Assembly: GCA_034231615.1 (NCBI GenBank)
Contig: CM067322.1
Location: 101,765,587-101,829,586, forward strand
DNA from: Meghimatium bilineatum
Lineage: Eukaryota > Mollusca > Gastropoda > Stylommatophora > Philomycidae
Direction: 5' to 3'
Length of the DNA: 64,000 nt
The notes beneath the pieces are model-generated. The model saw only the letters and a program-made list of their open reading frames with translations, was not told the DNA's origin and made no database searches. Every line of letters starts with the position of its first letter. Within the stretch, counting starts at the first letter, position 1. Made by a program: the position numbers and the translations under genes. Below are positions 10,469 to 49,235 of this stretch, piece after piece.

Positions 10469-12797
10469 GTTAGTTATTTAGTTAGTTAGTCGTCGGATCA
10501 TCATCACTGCAAACTGGACACATCCATAGTTGCTCCGATCTCTCCTTGAGTGTATCCGCCATCACACTTCTGCTGACAGTACCGGTCCTATGCTGGTTGA
10601 CCATCATTCTTCTGCGCCCTCCAAAATGTTCACCTCTAGCAACACCGCATCTCAATCCCTGATCTTTAATCCTAGCCATTGAAAAGGAATCATCATCCAC
10701 ATTCGTCTCACTCTCGCGTGTTATATCTCTTAAGGAGTTCAAAACGTCAGCGCGATCCATTGCCCCATCGCCCTTTGCCACAATCGCACACGATGCCAGT
10801 TGATCCGCTCTTTCATTGCCTCGAACGCCCACATGTCCCGGCACGAAAATAAATGTAACCGCCTTCAAGCTCGCATTTCTCAAGGCCTCAATCCACTGTT
10901 CGCGAACAAGACCCACTTGTACCTTCTTAATCATACTCATAGAGTCACTCAAGATGCAGACCTGCGTTACTTTCTGTGTGCGTAGCCACTCAAATGCCTT
11001 GGTCACCGCCATAGTCTCCATGGTCATACTACTCGTAGTGACCGCAAAGGCACCACTTTCCTCCTTGATCGTTTTACCTGCGCACTGAGCTGTAAAGGCC
11101 CAAGCACTGCGAACATGCCTAATTACAGATCCATCAGTGTATATAATCACATCCCCCTCTTTGGTATTCTCACTGATTAAAGCCTGCACTTCTTTCTCCA
11201 CAGCTGTGGGACACCATTCTCTGCATTCCCTGCTAAGTGATATTACTACTCTCAAACAAGTTTCGAAATCTGTGGGTAGACCTATTCATTCCGCACCAAC
11301 TGCCACATCCTGTAATCGGCACACGCTTTGTATTACATCTTCAGCACGTCCCATCCACGACCTTCCTCTCTTGAGTCTGCTGCCTTTAACTTTCTGTATT
11401 TCGGAATGCAACGGGTGTTCCTTATCTGCATGTATTTGAAGGTACGCCCGTGCACGGCAATACTGTAATCTATGCTCAGCTGTTGGGCAGTCAAGTAGGT
11501 ATCGCATAGCTCTTGTCGATGTGTCTCTTGTGCATCCCAGAATGATACGCATTGCTGCATTCTGGACTCTATCCAGTCTTTCGATCTGAGTTTGGCTAAG
11601 AGTCAGAATTGCCAGTGCATATTCCACCACAGCCACTACCAAACCCTGGTACAAAAGAAATAACAATCTTTGCTCACATTGCGCAGCAGCCATAACCTTC
11701 ATTGCTGCTAAGCCTTTGCCTGCCCTTATGATAATGTGGTCAACATGTTCCCTGAAACTCAGGCTTCTGTCAAAAAACACACCCAGATATCTCATTGTGC
11801 TAGTTCTTTCTAAACTTTTCCCGGACAACGAAACTTGTGGCATGGGTGTCTTTACCATGTGATTGTTCAAGGAAAACCATGTCACGAATGCCTTAGACGG
11901 ATTAACCACTGCTCCCGTATCTCGACACCAATTTGTCAGTCTGTCCAGCTCCTTCTGTAGTTCCACGACGCACTCTTCTCGATTTCTGCCCTGTCTATAC
12001 ACCAGGATATCATCGGCATATGACATCGTTCTGCCAACACCTGTGATTTGATTGCCAGCGATATGTACTGTGTATACATTGAAAAGTACAGGAGATAGAG
12101 AAACGGAAGAAAGATATCTTAGTCCAAACATTCAAAGATATTGCAAAGTCAGCAAAGGCGTCAAAATGGGACGAATTTTGCAAAGAGATCACACGCAAAA
12201 AGTCACTAAAATTGTTCTGGCGGTTACACAAATCCATGAATGGTCTCACAAGACGCGTGACTATTGCCGATTTCCAGAGCGACGATACCGTCTGGCAGAA
12301 GACGGACGAGACAAAAGGTGCGGCATTGCTGGCACACTACACCGCACAAATTGGTCAGAGAAATGTGGAGGCATATCAAGAAATCAGGAAAACGCTCACA
12401 GACACGTGTAAGAACTTGAGCATGGAAAACCATATGCTAATCACAGTTGAAGAAATCAGGAAGGCACTGAAAAGTACAAAAAATACAGCACCAGGGCCAG
12501 ATGGCATTAGATACGATGACATTAGTCGAAGAACGGATGAGGAGTTGGGAGAGTTGGCGGACATGTTTAATAATAGCCTTCTAAAGGGCACAGTGAAAGA
12601 AGACTGGTTGCACAGCTATTTAGTTCCACTACACAAACCTGGGAAGGACCACACCAGGATACATGGCTACAGAATAATAACTATGCAGAATACGATTGGC
12701 AAGCTTTTGGAAAAAATTGTGGCCCGGAAGGTATCGTGTTATCTTGAAAGAAATAAGTGTTTACCAACATTGTTAGGAGGATATCGTCCAGGAAAGA
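10469..12797 (-). mobile_element. I-like LINE (family E) with twin-priming inversion and perfect 13-bp TSD
   Basis: The 3' part is on the minus strand (about 12100 to 10469): LSPVLFNVYTVHI, MSYADDILVYRQGRNREE (catalytic YADD), an intact RT thumb, then RNase H with IYTDGSVIRHV, TMETMAVTKAFEWL, VCILSDSMSMIKKV and VPGHVGVRGNERADQLA (all four acidic residues), WMCPVCSDDD and a CTAA tail. The upstream RT part (DEFCKEITRKKSLKLFWRLH to NTAPGPDGIRYDDI to GGYRPGKK) is in the opposite orientation at about 12100-12797. AGTAACAATGATA flanks the whole at 10456-10468 and 12798-12810. About 80 codons between GGYRPGK and LSPVLFN were lost. The two long ORFs have few lesions, so the insertion is young. Confidence 0.95.
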
Positions 12798-12840
12798 AGT
12801 AACAATGATATAAAACAACAACATTAAGATGTAAACAGTG
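12798..12840. repeat. Right-hand part of the ATAAACA repeat, with TSD copy
   Basis: Begins with the second TSD copy and continues the repeat found left of the LINE. Confidence 0.8.
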
Positions 12841-14802
12841 GTGCAAAGAATTCTGCATTTCTCTCAGAAGACCCAGGGATAGCAGATAAACAAGATCCTA
12901 CAAGTACCTTACCATGGTGTACCCTAGAAACAGACAGCTACTCTTAATGTCTTTCTGGCAAACACTTTGAGTCTCGTGTCCGTGGATGTGGAGGCTGTAG
13001 ATGGAATGAGAATTGTCTGCAAAGAGACAAAAAAAATATCCCAGAGACCTTTACGCCAACACTCCCAGCAACACTGTCGACACACAGTAACATAAGGCAT
13101 TTGTGCATTCCTTCTCATTCAGCCAAGAATGCAGAAACATTGGAGGGGCGACCAATGTCGATGTCCAGAAATGGGTAGATCCCGCTAAGATATGGTGATC
13201 CTATGAGTACACATTTAATCTGAAAAAAGCAATAAGGCTAGAGGGCAGTGCTGTGTATGTGAATTGATATAGTGACAATGAAGCTACAATTGTCCATCAC
13301 GATAATGACTGGCGAAAGATCCTTTCATACTTGAGAACTTACAAAAGCTCTCATGACAAGCATTGAACCAATGTCAGGGACCACATTGTTCAAATTTCTG
13401 ACTGAAGCCATGCTGAGACCCTGACTCTGGATGCTATGGGCAATGCAAAGGTAGGAGCAGTCCTTGTCATTGAGAACACTGCAAACCTAGCCCAACTTGA
13501 CTGTTGCCATTGCCCAACATGGCTCATAGAGAGAGAATTGGGTTCAGTACCAAAAAGCCCACTGCAAAGCTGCTCGTCCGAGTTAGGCACAATATATCTA
13601 AATCTTAGGTTGATATGCGCAATGACTAAGAGTTAAAAAACATGCTACACCTAGCGATTGATTGAAGGCCATCACTTATGGACAAGGGAGTGTGTGAGAA
13701 ATGCACAGGTCAAATCCAGGATCCCCAATGTTTTTGGCCAAGCTGCACCTTGTCTAGAAAGGTGTATCATCCCTGAGTCTAATTGGCTGTCATCATTGCC
13801 CAACACAGCTCATACAGAAGAAATTGGATAAAGGACCTAGAGACACGAAGGATCATAATGGAGTGCTCTTCCTACACAAAGCATAGCTCGCTGGCTGCGA
13901 AGTGCCTCGTCGGAAGAAGAAACACGATGGATGACCCAGACAAACTATCAGCTTGTATCGTTACACATATACCCTCGTGTATATATAGAGTAGAATGTCC
14001 CTTCAATAGGCATTACACTAAGCTGATTTGGAAGTCTCCTGGGTATGAAATAAGCTCTGAGAAACCTCCCCACTGCACATAGGAAGTAAGAGCTAATCAC
14101 TCACAATTCTTGGAGTTAGAAAGAAAGAAAAGAAGATATAAACAGCAACAGAAGAGGCACAGAATGAGATATTACATCAAGAATAGCTAATGCCAGATTG
14201 GCTTTTACATATTTTATGAAAATATGGCCTGTGAAAAGTGGAGGCTTTTCAGTGAATATATAAACAGTACTTTTGTATGGTCCAGAGGCGCTGATGATGA
14301 CAAAGACAAGGCCATCTGAACATAGGCCATTGTAGCACATTTGATCATCACTAACATACCTGTCAGTCCAGACAGGCGCTAAATTTTTTCACTAAATTGT
14401 CTCTCAGCATGTTCCTATTTGGCAGAAATCCCAACCCACTCCAGACTTGTTACATCCTTTTCTGTAGCTGAAAATCAGAAACACAAATTAATATGGTTTG
14501 CAGGTATACATAAAAACACACGCAAGTTGACATTTTGACCCAAGGGCCTTGTTCAAGAACACAGCACACAAGGAATGTTTGAGAATAGATGCAGAAGAAG
14601 AAGAATTATAAATGGAGATTTGAGTTTTATTGATTGTGATCATAAAAAGTACAATCAAGCCATATGGCTGCAGCCAATAGCTTTTACATTCATATTTCTA
14701 TTGTTTTTCTATCCCATAGTTTTTTGTGTGTTTTAGGTGACCCATTTCTGGCTATTCGTCAGATATGCTGACCCATTTTTAATTATTGACTTGTTGTTTT
14801 AG
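12841..14802. other. No gene recognised; dispersed-repeat material
   Basis: Around 12841-12915 the sequence resembles 41501-41580 (both have TTCTGCAT, CCCAGGG.TAGCAGATAA and CAAGATCCTA), so it belongs to a dispersed family without readable coding. A + ORF at 13783-14082 has no recognisable domain. GTTTGAGAATAGATGCAGAAG near 14570 is a decayed SINE2 tail. A non-coding first exon of Akt is expected upstream but could not be placed. Confidence 0.4.
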
Positions 14803-14815
14803 GAAAAAAGTTACC

Positions 14816-40973
<26,158 letters not shown>

Positions 40974-41255
40974 TTGTCATGTCTTGGTAATAGAAGATGA
41001 TGCCTTACCGACGAGGAGGTCGTAGAAAAATTACAAACTTAAACTATGTCGTAATTTTTGAGGACACATTCTAGTAGATGGTAGGTAATGATGTGCCATG
41101 ATGAAACTAGGTTAAGATGATAGAGTAGATTGTTGCAATTTGGCTTGTGTCTGACAATTACTGCAGGGAATATCCTGTGATACATGTGTGAGGTGATAGA
41201 TTGGTCCTGAAGACAGAGAATGTGACGTTCGACTGACACGATACCAAAGTTAGGT
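40974..41255 (+). other. Presumed start of Akt 3' UTR
   Basis: Sequence after the Akt stop is unique-looking and non-coding. A short hairpin is visible (AAAAATTAC near 41032 and GTAATTTTT near 41053). No convincing polyadenylation signal is close by; an AATAAA near 41935 lies inside a repeat. The UTR end was not located. Confidence 0.4.
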
Positions 41256-41505
41256 ATGATGGATTTCAGAGTGACATGATGTTAAAAACATGATATCAGG
41301 GTGATGATATCTGATGTATGATCTCAATAATGGATGATTGCTTGGGGACAAAATGATGTCAGCGTGACAGATGATGTCAGTGACATGTAATGTCATAATG
41401 ATGAATGTAAATGTTACAGATGTCACATTGATGGATGTCAATGTAACAGATAACGTCAGAATGATGAATTTTAATGTGATTGGTGATGTTAGAGTGATGA
41501 GTGCG
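41256..41505. repeat. GATGTCA-rich low-complexity tract
   Basis: Loose repeats of GATGTCAGTGTGACAGATG, the same motif as the large array at 43500-44640. Confidence 0.7.
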
Positions 41506-41794
41506 GGGCAAAGGGTTCTGCATTGCTTCTCTTCTTACCCAGGGCTAGCAGATAATCAAGATCCTAAAATCTTGTAGAAAACAGTCTAGCTAACGCTTTA
41601 TGGATCATGTTCGGGTAGTGTAGATTGCATAAGAAGGAGAGTACAAGACAAACCAGATCTTTGAATGCCAGCTCTTGTCCACCACAGCTTAAATGCTGTC
41701 AAAGTGGATCGTGACAGCATCAGCCCTGAACTTGCCAGCTGTCACGTCCGAAGCTCATGAACAGCAAGAGTCATGAGCAAATTTCAAGGAGAAG
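41506..41794. other. Dispersed repeat copy, no gene
   Basis: Shares its first 80 bp with 12841-12915; no readable coding sequence. Confidence 0.4.
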
Positions 41795-41810
41795 TAATGC
41801 TAATATATTG

Positions 41811-41920
41811 AGTACACTGAGAGGGCAGCACATTGCTAGATGGCAGTACACTGAGAGGGCAGCACATTGCTAGATGGCAGTACACTGAGAGGGCAGCACA
41901 TTGCTAGATGGCAGCACCAT
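41811..41920. repeat. 34-bp direct repeat, three units
   Basis: TACACTGAGAGGGCAGCACA plus TTGCTAGATGGCAG. Confidence 0.96.
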
Positions 41921-42052
41921 GTGCAAATAAAATGGAAAAAATACTATATGGAAATTGTAACTAAACCAATGTTCAGTCCAAGAATACATTTCTAGCTACC
42001 TCCAAGAAGAACATCTCGTGGAAAAGGAAGCATCAAATGCCTCCCCTGTGCT

Positions 42053-42053
<1 letters not shown>

Positions 42054-42136
<83 letters not shown>
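42054..42136. repeat. (AT)n followed by (AG)n microsatellite
   Basis: About 33 AT units then AGAGAGAGAGAGAG. Confidence 0.97.
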
Positions 42137-42137
<1 letters not shown>

Positions 42138-42184
42138 GCTCAGACTTGATGAGGTATTTACGATGTCGGTGAATGATACCTCGA

Positions 42185-42900
42185 GTAAGGGACCGAATCC
42201 GAGCCCAACTCTACTGTGGGGAAGGAACATGGGCCCAATTTTCCTGGAGGGAATGAACCAGAGCCCAACTCTACTGTAGGGAATGAACCCGAGCTCAACT
42301 CTACTGTAGGGAACGAACCTGAGCCCAACTCTACTGTAGGGAATGAACTGAACCCAAATATACTGTAGAGAATGAACCCGAGCTCAACTCTACTGTAGGG
42401 AATGAACCTGAGCTCAACTCTACTGTAGGGAATGAACCCGAGCCCAACTCTACTGTAGGGAATGAACCCGAGCCCAATTTTACTGTAGGGAATGAACTGA
42501 ACCCAAATATACTGTAGAGAATGAACCCGAGCTCAACTCTACTGTAGGGAATGAACCTGAGCTCAACTGTAGGGAATGAACCCAACTCTACTGTAGGGAA
42601 TGAACCCAACTCTACTGTAGGGAATGAACCCAACTCTACTGTAGGGAATGAACCCTAGCCCAACTCTACTGTAGGAAATGAACCTGAGCCCAACTCTACT
42701 GTAGGGAATGAACCCGAGCTCAACTCTACTGTAGGGAATGAACCCAACTCTACTGTAGGGAATGAACCCAACTCTACTGTAGGGAATGAACCCGAGCCCA
42801 ACTCTACTGTAAGTAATGAACCCGAACCCAACTCTACTGTAGGGAATGAACATGAACCCAATTTTACTGTAGGAAATGAACCTGAGCCCAACTCTAGTGT
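42185..42900. repeat. 30-bp minisatellite with 21-bp subtype
   Basis: GGGAATGAACCCGAGCCCAA plus CTCTACTGTA, about 25 units; subtype lacking GAGC(C/T)CAAC. Confidence 0.95.
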
Positions 42901-42954
42901 AGAGTTTTTCCTATACTGGAACCTTGCTCACTGACAGGAAAAGGTTCAGTACCC

Positions 42955-43135
42955 GAGGACAGAGACAAAATGTCTAATTACCTGAGGGCACAGAGACAAA
43001 ATGTCTAATTACCTGAAGGCATGGAGACAAAATGTCTAATCACCCACTGGCACAGAGACAAAATGTATAATCACCCACTGGCACAGAGACAAAATGTATA
43101 ATTACCCACTGGCACAGAGACAAATTGTATAATTA
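42955..43135. repeat. 33-bp repeat, five to six units
   Basis: GGCACAGAGACAAAATGT plus (C/A)TAATTACCCACT. Confidence 0.9.
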
Positions 43136-43139
43136 CAAG

Positions 43140-43510
43140 TTCACTGGACGGTGAACACCTCACGCGAGATAGACGTAGTCAACTCTCACCTAAATCCCTG
43201 GCTGCCACCTCCTCGGAGACTGCAACCCAAGGACATGCTTTGGCCTGTAAAGTCCAAGGGTATATTGGGTAATAAGTCATCATGGTGTAGTCGATGTATA
43301 TCCATCACCTGGTGACAGATTGGAAGGCTGTCATATGCTAGGGAAGCTCACACAAATTAAAAGTGAAAACAGATGTGCTGGGCTGGAAGGCAAAAAATAA
43401 TGCAGTTCCTCTGTGAAACCAGAAGCACAAAAACTTCAAGCTCCAGACGGAAATCTCACAAACTTTCATGTTGGTTATCAGAGAGCGAACACAGAAGATG
43501 AAGAAGTTAT
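43140..43510. other. No gene recognised
   Basis: Moderately GC-rich single-copy-looking stretch with stops in all frames; possibly an old retroelement UTR. Confidence 0.35.
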
Positions 43511-43519
43511 GAGTGTCAA

Positions 43520-44640
43520 TGTGACAGGATGTCAGTGTGACAGGTGATAGGTGTGAATGTGGCAGATGATGTCAGTGATAGATGGTAATGTGGCAGATGA
43601 TGTCAGTGATAGATGGTAATGTGGCAGATGATGTCAGTGATAGATGGTAATGTGGCAGATGATGTCAGTGATAGATGGTAATGTGGCAGATGATGTCAGT
43701 GATAGATGGTAATGTGGCAGATGATGTCAGTGATAGATGGTAATGTGGCAGATGATGTCAGTGATAGATGGTAATGTGGCAGATGATGTCAGTGATAGAT
43801 GGTAATGTGGCAGATGATGTCAGTGATAGATGGTAATGTGGCAGATGATGTCAGTGATAGTTGGTAATGTGGCAGATGATGTCAGTGATAGATGGTAATG
43901 TGGCAGATGATGTCAGTATGACAGATGATGTCAGTGTGACAGATGGTGTCAGTGTCACAGATGATGTCAGTGTCACAGATGATGTCAGTGTCACAGATGA
44001 TGTCAGTGTCACAGATGATGTCAGTGACAGATGTCAATGTGACAGATGATGTCAGTGTGACAGATGTTAGTGTGACAGATGATGTCAGTGTGACAGATGA
44101 TGTCAGTTACAGATGTCAGTGTGACAGATGTCAGTGTGACAGATGATGTCAGTGTGACATATGATGTCAGTGACAGATGTTAGTGTGACAGATGATGTCA
44201 GTGACAGATGATGTCAGTGACAGATGTTAGTGTGACAGATGATGTTATTGTGACAGATGATGTCAGTGACAGATGATGTCAGTGACAGATGATAGTGTGA
44301 CAGATGATGTTAGTGTGACAGATGATGTCAGAGTGATAGATGTGAATGTGACAGATGTTGTTAGTGTGACAGATGATGTCATTGTGACAGATGATGTCAG
44401 TGTGACAGATGATGTCAGTGATAGATGGTAATGTGGCAGATGATGTCAGTGTGACAGATGATGTCAGTGTGACAGATGATGTCAGTGACAGATGTTAGTG
44501 TGACAGATGATGTCAGTGACAGATGTTAGTGTGACAGATGATGTCAGTGACAGATGTTAGTGTGACAGATGATGTTAGTGTGACAGATGATGTCAGTGTG
44601 ACAGATGATGTTAGTGTGACAGATGATGTCAATGTGACAG
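43520..44640. repeat. 31-bp then 18-bp GATGTCA minisatellite
   Basis: GATGGTAATGTGGCAGATGA plus TGTCAGTGATA (12 units, 43555-43915) grading into GATGATGTCAGTGTGACA and its shuffled variants. Confidence 0.95.
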
Positions 44641-44754
44641 GATATTATATTTTGCAATGACAGATAATGCTCAAGAGAAGAATGTCTGAGTCATAGATGT
44701 GACTCCACTACAAATTGTGACTCCATCACCAATAATTAATCTGTTACAGATGAT

Positions 44755-44985
44755 GCTAGAACAGGCAGTACTACAGGTTTCCATATTTGGAAACAGGCAC
44801 TACTTCAGGTTTCCATATTTGGAAATAGGCAGTGCTACAGGTTTCCATATTTGGATACAGGCAGTGCTACAGGTTTCCATATTTGGAAACAGGCACTTCT
44901 TCAGGTTTCCATATTTGGAAACAGGCAGTGCTACAGGTTTCCATATTTGGAAACAGGCAGTGCTACATGTTTCTGTATTTGGAAA
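44755..44985. repeat. 32-bp minisatellite with internal dyad
   Basis: Seven units of AGGTTTCCATATTTGGAAAC plus AGGCAGTGCTAC. Each carries GTTTCC-ATATTT-GGAAAC. Confidence 0.95.
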
Positions 44986-45094
44986 CCCCAGATTTGCTGA
45001 TTTGCTTTCTTAATATTGGAAATTTAACACTAACAGGGTATGTTACTGGTTGACATTCTAAATTAGATTTGCTGCCAGCACTATTAGCAACATT

Positions 45095-45640
45095 CTCCTC
45101 CAGGCTAGGTGGCGGCACACCTCATTGGATAGGCCCACTCACAGAATTGTTGCTGCAGGCTGAGAAAGTCAGCATTTTTTATTAGAAGCTGGCTTCATAG
45201 CACGCGGGGCATTCCCATAAGTGTTCTGCACTCCATTCCAGCAGCCATCCCAGTGTATGTAGACTTAGAGTCCCAGTCTGGTATTGATTGAACGATCTTC
45301 AGACCTTCCAAAAAAATTACTTTTCCTTCCCTCCCCTCTAGATACTCCCATTTCTAACATTCTCTGTATGTGTGTTCTCAACCTCATTGACATCATCTTC
45401 ATCTTTAAATGAATTTATTGCTGCCTTGATCAAGTCTATCTCTTCTCAGCATTGTGCCGCCTATCGTCGCATTTCCTGCCAATAAGTCGGCTCTCTCGTT
45501 TCCTCTGACTCCAGCATAATCAGGACAGTATATCCATGTAGTGCTCTGGACAATTGAGTTGTTCAATAAATCCCACCATTCTTTTCTCAGCATGTACTTT
45601 TCTATCTTGTGGAGCATGCTTTGAGAGTCTGTATTACCGA
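45095..45640 (-). mobile_element. RNase H-type LINE 3' end
   Basis: Minus strand: TTWIYCPDYAGVRGNERADL and LAGNATIGGTMLRRDRLDQG (RNase H end), then an inverted EHLWECPACYEASF terminus near 45190-45230. Same subfamily as 5776-6175. Confidence 0.75.
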
Positions 45641-45865
45641 GTGTGTTGATGTATCAATTATCAACCAAGAAAGTCAGAAAGCACCATCGATATATTGATG
45701 AGTGCTTGCAGTTTCGTAGCAGCCCAAACTATCATCAGCTCCACTCGTCTGAGTGAACTTCTAGAGACAATATAGACCATTAGATGGAATGCAACAATGT
45801 TATTCATATATTTGAAGTAATCTCTTACTTCTATAGATTCGTTGGTTTTTTTCTGCCTCATACTT
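45641..45865. other. No gene seen
   Basis: Unique-looking sequence between LINE and arrays. Confidence 0.4.
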
Positions 45866-45869
45866 GAGT

Positions 45870-46495
45870 GATTTATCATTATTTTACAATAATATATCAC
45901 ATTTGTTGTGATTGCTTCAGACATGAGATTTGTTATGATTGTTGTACATATCAGATCTGTAATGATTGTCTCATACATGTGTTTTATTATGATTGCCTCA
46001 TAAGATTTGTTATGAATGCCTCATACAAGCTTTGTTATGATTGCCTCATAAGATTTGTTATGAATGCCTCATACAAGCTTTGTTATGATTGCCTCATAAG
46101 ATTTGTTATGATTGCCTCATACAATCTTTGTTATGATTGCCTCATAAGATTTGTTATGATTGCCTCATACAAGCTTTGTTATGATTGCCCATACAAGCTT
46201 TGTTATGATTGCCCATACAAGCTTTGTTATGATTGCCCATACAAGCTTTGTTATGATTGCCACATACAAGCTTTTTTATGATTGCCCCATTTATGAGATT
46301 TATAATGATTGTCTTATACATGAGATTTATTATGATTGCCTCATATATATACATGAGATGTGTAATGATTACCTCGCTTACACATAATATTTGTAATGAT
46401 TGCCTCATAAATGACATTTGTAATGTTTGCTTGATAGATTTACATGAGATATGTTATGATTGTCACATACATTAGATCTGTAATGATTCTCATAT
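45870..46495. repeat. TTGTTATGATTGCCTCATAC minisatellite
   Basis: 24- to 46-bp units in which TACAAGCT and AAGAT variants alternate. Confidence 0.93.
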
Positions 46496-46499
46496 ATAT

Positions 46500-46815
46500 T
46501 ATTTGTGTTTGATTGATTCGTCTTACATATGAGATGTGTTTGATTGCCTCGTCTTACATATGAAATGTGTTTTATTGCCTCGTCTTACATATGAAAAGTG
46601 TTTTATTGTTTCGTCTTACATATGAAATGTGTTTTATTGTTTCGTCTTACATATGAAATGTGTTTGATTGCCTCGTCTTACATATGAAATGTGTTTGATT
46701 GCCTCGTCTTACATATGAGATGTGTTTGATTGCCTTGTCTTACATATGAGATGTGTTTGATTGCCTCGTCTTAGATATGAGATGTGTTTGATTGCCTCGT
46801 CTTAGATATTAGATT
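46500..46815. repeat. 31-bp minisatellite, related to the previous one
   Basis: GCCTCGTCTTACATATGAAA plus TGTGTTTGATT, about ten units. Confidence 0.94.
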
Positions 46816-46849
46816 TAAAAAAATTCTTTTGCCTTATTATATGAAAATT

Positions 46850-47140
46850 ATTATGATTGCTTCATACATGAAATGTGTTATGATTGCCTGATACATGAAA
46901 TGTGTTATGATTGCCTGATACATGAAATGTGTTATGATTGCCTGATACATGAGATGTGTTATGATTGCCTGATACATGAAATTTGTTATGATTGCGTGAT
47001 ACATGAAATGTGTTATGATTGCCTGATACATGAAATTTGTTATGATTGCCTGATACATGAGATGTGTTATGATTGCCTGATACATGAAATTTGTTATGAT
47101 TGCCTGATACAGGAGATTTGTTATGCCTTGTACATGTGAT
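46850..47140. repeat. 27-bp minisatellite, third subtype
   Basis: GATACATGAAATGTGTTATG plus ATTGCCT, about ten units. Confidence 0.94.
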
Positions 47141-47224
47141 TTCTTGTGATTGTCTCTTTTATTTCACAGTTTCTGTAATGTAACATATTTTTAGTAATTT
47201 ACCCATTTGTCCAGTTGTTGAAGA

Positions 47225-48268
47225 TGTGCCATTATGTGAGTACTAGTATTGTGTGGGTAAATATCTGTGCCATTATGTGAGTACTAGTATTGTGTGGGTA
47301 AATATCTGTGCCATTATGTGAGTACAAGTATTGTGTGGGTAAATATCTGTGCCATTATGTGAGTACTAGTATTGTGTGGGTAAATATCTGTGCCATTATG
47401 TGAGTACTAGTATTGTGTGGGTAAATATCTGTGCCATTATGTGAGTACAAGTATTGTGTGGGTAAATATCTGTGCCATTATGTGAGTACTAGTATTGTGT
47501 GGGTAAATATCTGTGCCATTATGTGAGTACTAGTATTGTGTGGGTAAATATCTGTGCCATTATGTGAGTACTAGTATTGTGTGGGTAAATATCTGTGCCA
47601 TTATGTGAGTACTAGTATTGTGTGGGTAAATATCTGTGCCATTATGTGAGTACTAGTATTGTGTGGGTAAATATCTGTGCCATTATGTGAGTACTAGTAT
47701 TGTGTGGGTAAATATCTGTGCCATTATGTGGGTACTAGTATTGTGTGGGTAAATATCTGTGCCATTATGTGAGTACTAGTATTGTGTGGGTAAATATCTG
47801 TGCCATTATGTGAGTACTAGTATTGTGTGGGTAAATATCTGTGCCATTATGTGAGTACTAGTATTGTGTGGGTACTAGTATTGTGTGGGTACTAGTATTG
47901 TGTGGGTAAATATCTGTGCGATTATGTGGGTACTAGTATTGTGTGGGTAAATATCTGTGCCATTATGTGAGTACTAGTATTGTGTGGGTAAATATCTGTG
48001 CCATTATGTGGGTACTAGTATTGTGTGGGTACTAGTATTGTGTGGGTACTAGTATTGTGTGGGTACTAGTATTGTGTGGGTACTAGTATTGTGTGGGTAA
48101 ATATCTGTGCCATTATGTGAGTACTAGTATTGTGTGGGTAAATATCTGTGCCATTATGTGAGTACTAGTATTGTGTGGGTAAATATCTGTGCCATTATGT
48201 GAGTACTAGTATTGTGTGGGTACTAGTATTGTGTGGGTACTAGTATTGTGTGGGTAAATATCTGTGCC
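47225..48268. repeat. 41-bp minisatellite with nested 17-bp expansions
   Basis: TGTGCCATTATGTGAGTACT plus AGTATTGTGTGGGTAAATATC. In three places the inner GGGTACTAGTATTGTGT has itself been tandemly multiplied (47875, 48010-48085, 48210-48250). Confidence 0.97.
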
Positions 48269-49225
48269 ATTCTTGTGATTCTTGAAGAATCACATTCTTT
48301 TGCAAATTTTGCGATTTTTAAGTGTCACGTGGGCAATGAAATTTATGTTTGATAATTTTGTACTATTATTAGTAAATGTGAAAATATATTAAAAGTTTGG
48401 ATTTTGGTCATTTTTGGCCATCTTTTATTTTTAATTTTACTCATAAAAAATAAATTAGTTTCAATAAACTTGCAACACTGTCCTTGCTCAGCACAGTTTA
48501 ATGCTATTGCATTTCATACATCTTTGTGGCAAACCTGGACTTCTAGTTCAGTATGTGAAGAATAGGGCCACTGTCTTCTTTCTAGGAATGTCTTAGGAGG
48601 TGATTAAGGATAGTTGGGAGGATACGCTGACAACTTGTCACATCTTGTCTCAATTTAATTCTTTTATTTTCTATTAACATTTTACTGACCAATCATAACA
48701 AATGTTACGTATGAAGCCGCTATGATAGATCAGAAATATGATCAGAAATATACCCATTGCAATGTTTTGCTAAAATTCGCTAGTCTGGGAGATTGGGCTG
48801 TTCCAAAGTGGCAGCACATGTGAAATACAGATACAGACATCATAAATGTTTTTATCGTGAAATATCGGAGATTTCGAAGGTAATATTGTATGATATATAT
48901 ATATATTAAAAAATTATAATAAATAGCATTTTGTGCATGAAATAACTCTGGGCCTTTCAAATTCATTCAGAAAGTGAAAACAGTCATTAAAATACATAGA
49001 AAATAGTCATTACAATACATAGAAAATAGTCATTAAAATACATAGAAAATATCAAGGCTGTCTCACACTAGATCGATTTTATGTGGATTTTTAAAGACAG
49101 TGATGTGAATGTATAAAATTAAGCGTGCACCCTCGGTAATGGTGGATACGTGCGCTCTGGATTGCTGGTGCACAAAGTGTTTGTAATCCACTGGATATGA
49201 AGAGATGGAGGCCAGCGGGTATTGC
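48269..49225. other. No gene seen
   Basis: AT-rich DNA; three copies of AAAATAGTCATTA(A/C)AATACATAG at 48975-49050. No exon or LINE recognised. Confidence 0.5.
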
Positions 49226-49235
49226 AACTTTGTCC

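Noticed and set aside
10482-12131. Two long minus ORFs as host genes
   Set aside because: RT and RNase H of one LINE insertion with tail and target duplication.
13783-14082. 99-codon + ORF
   Set aside because: No domain, no splice context, and adjacent sequence belongs to a dispersed repeat.
41931-41940. AATAAA as the Akt polyadenylation signal
   Set aside because: It lies about 1 kb past the stop within GTGCAAATAAAATGG, a motif also found at 37951 as part of a dispersed repeat, so it is not specific evidence.
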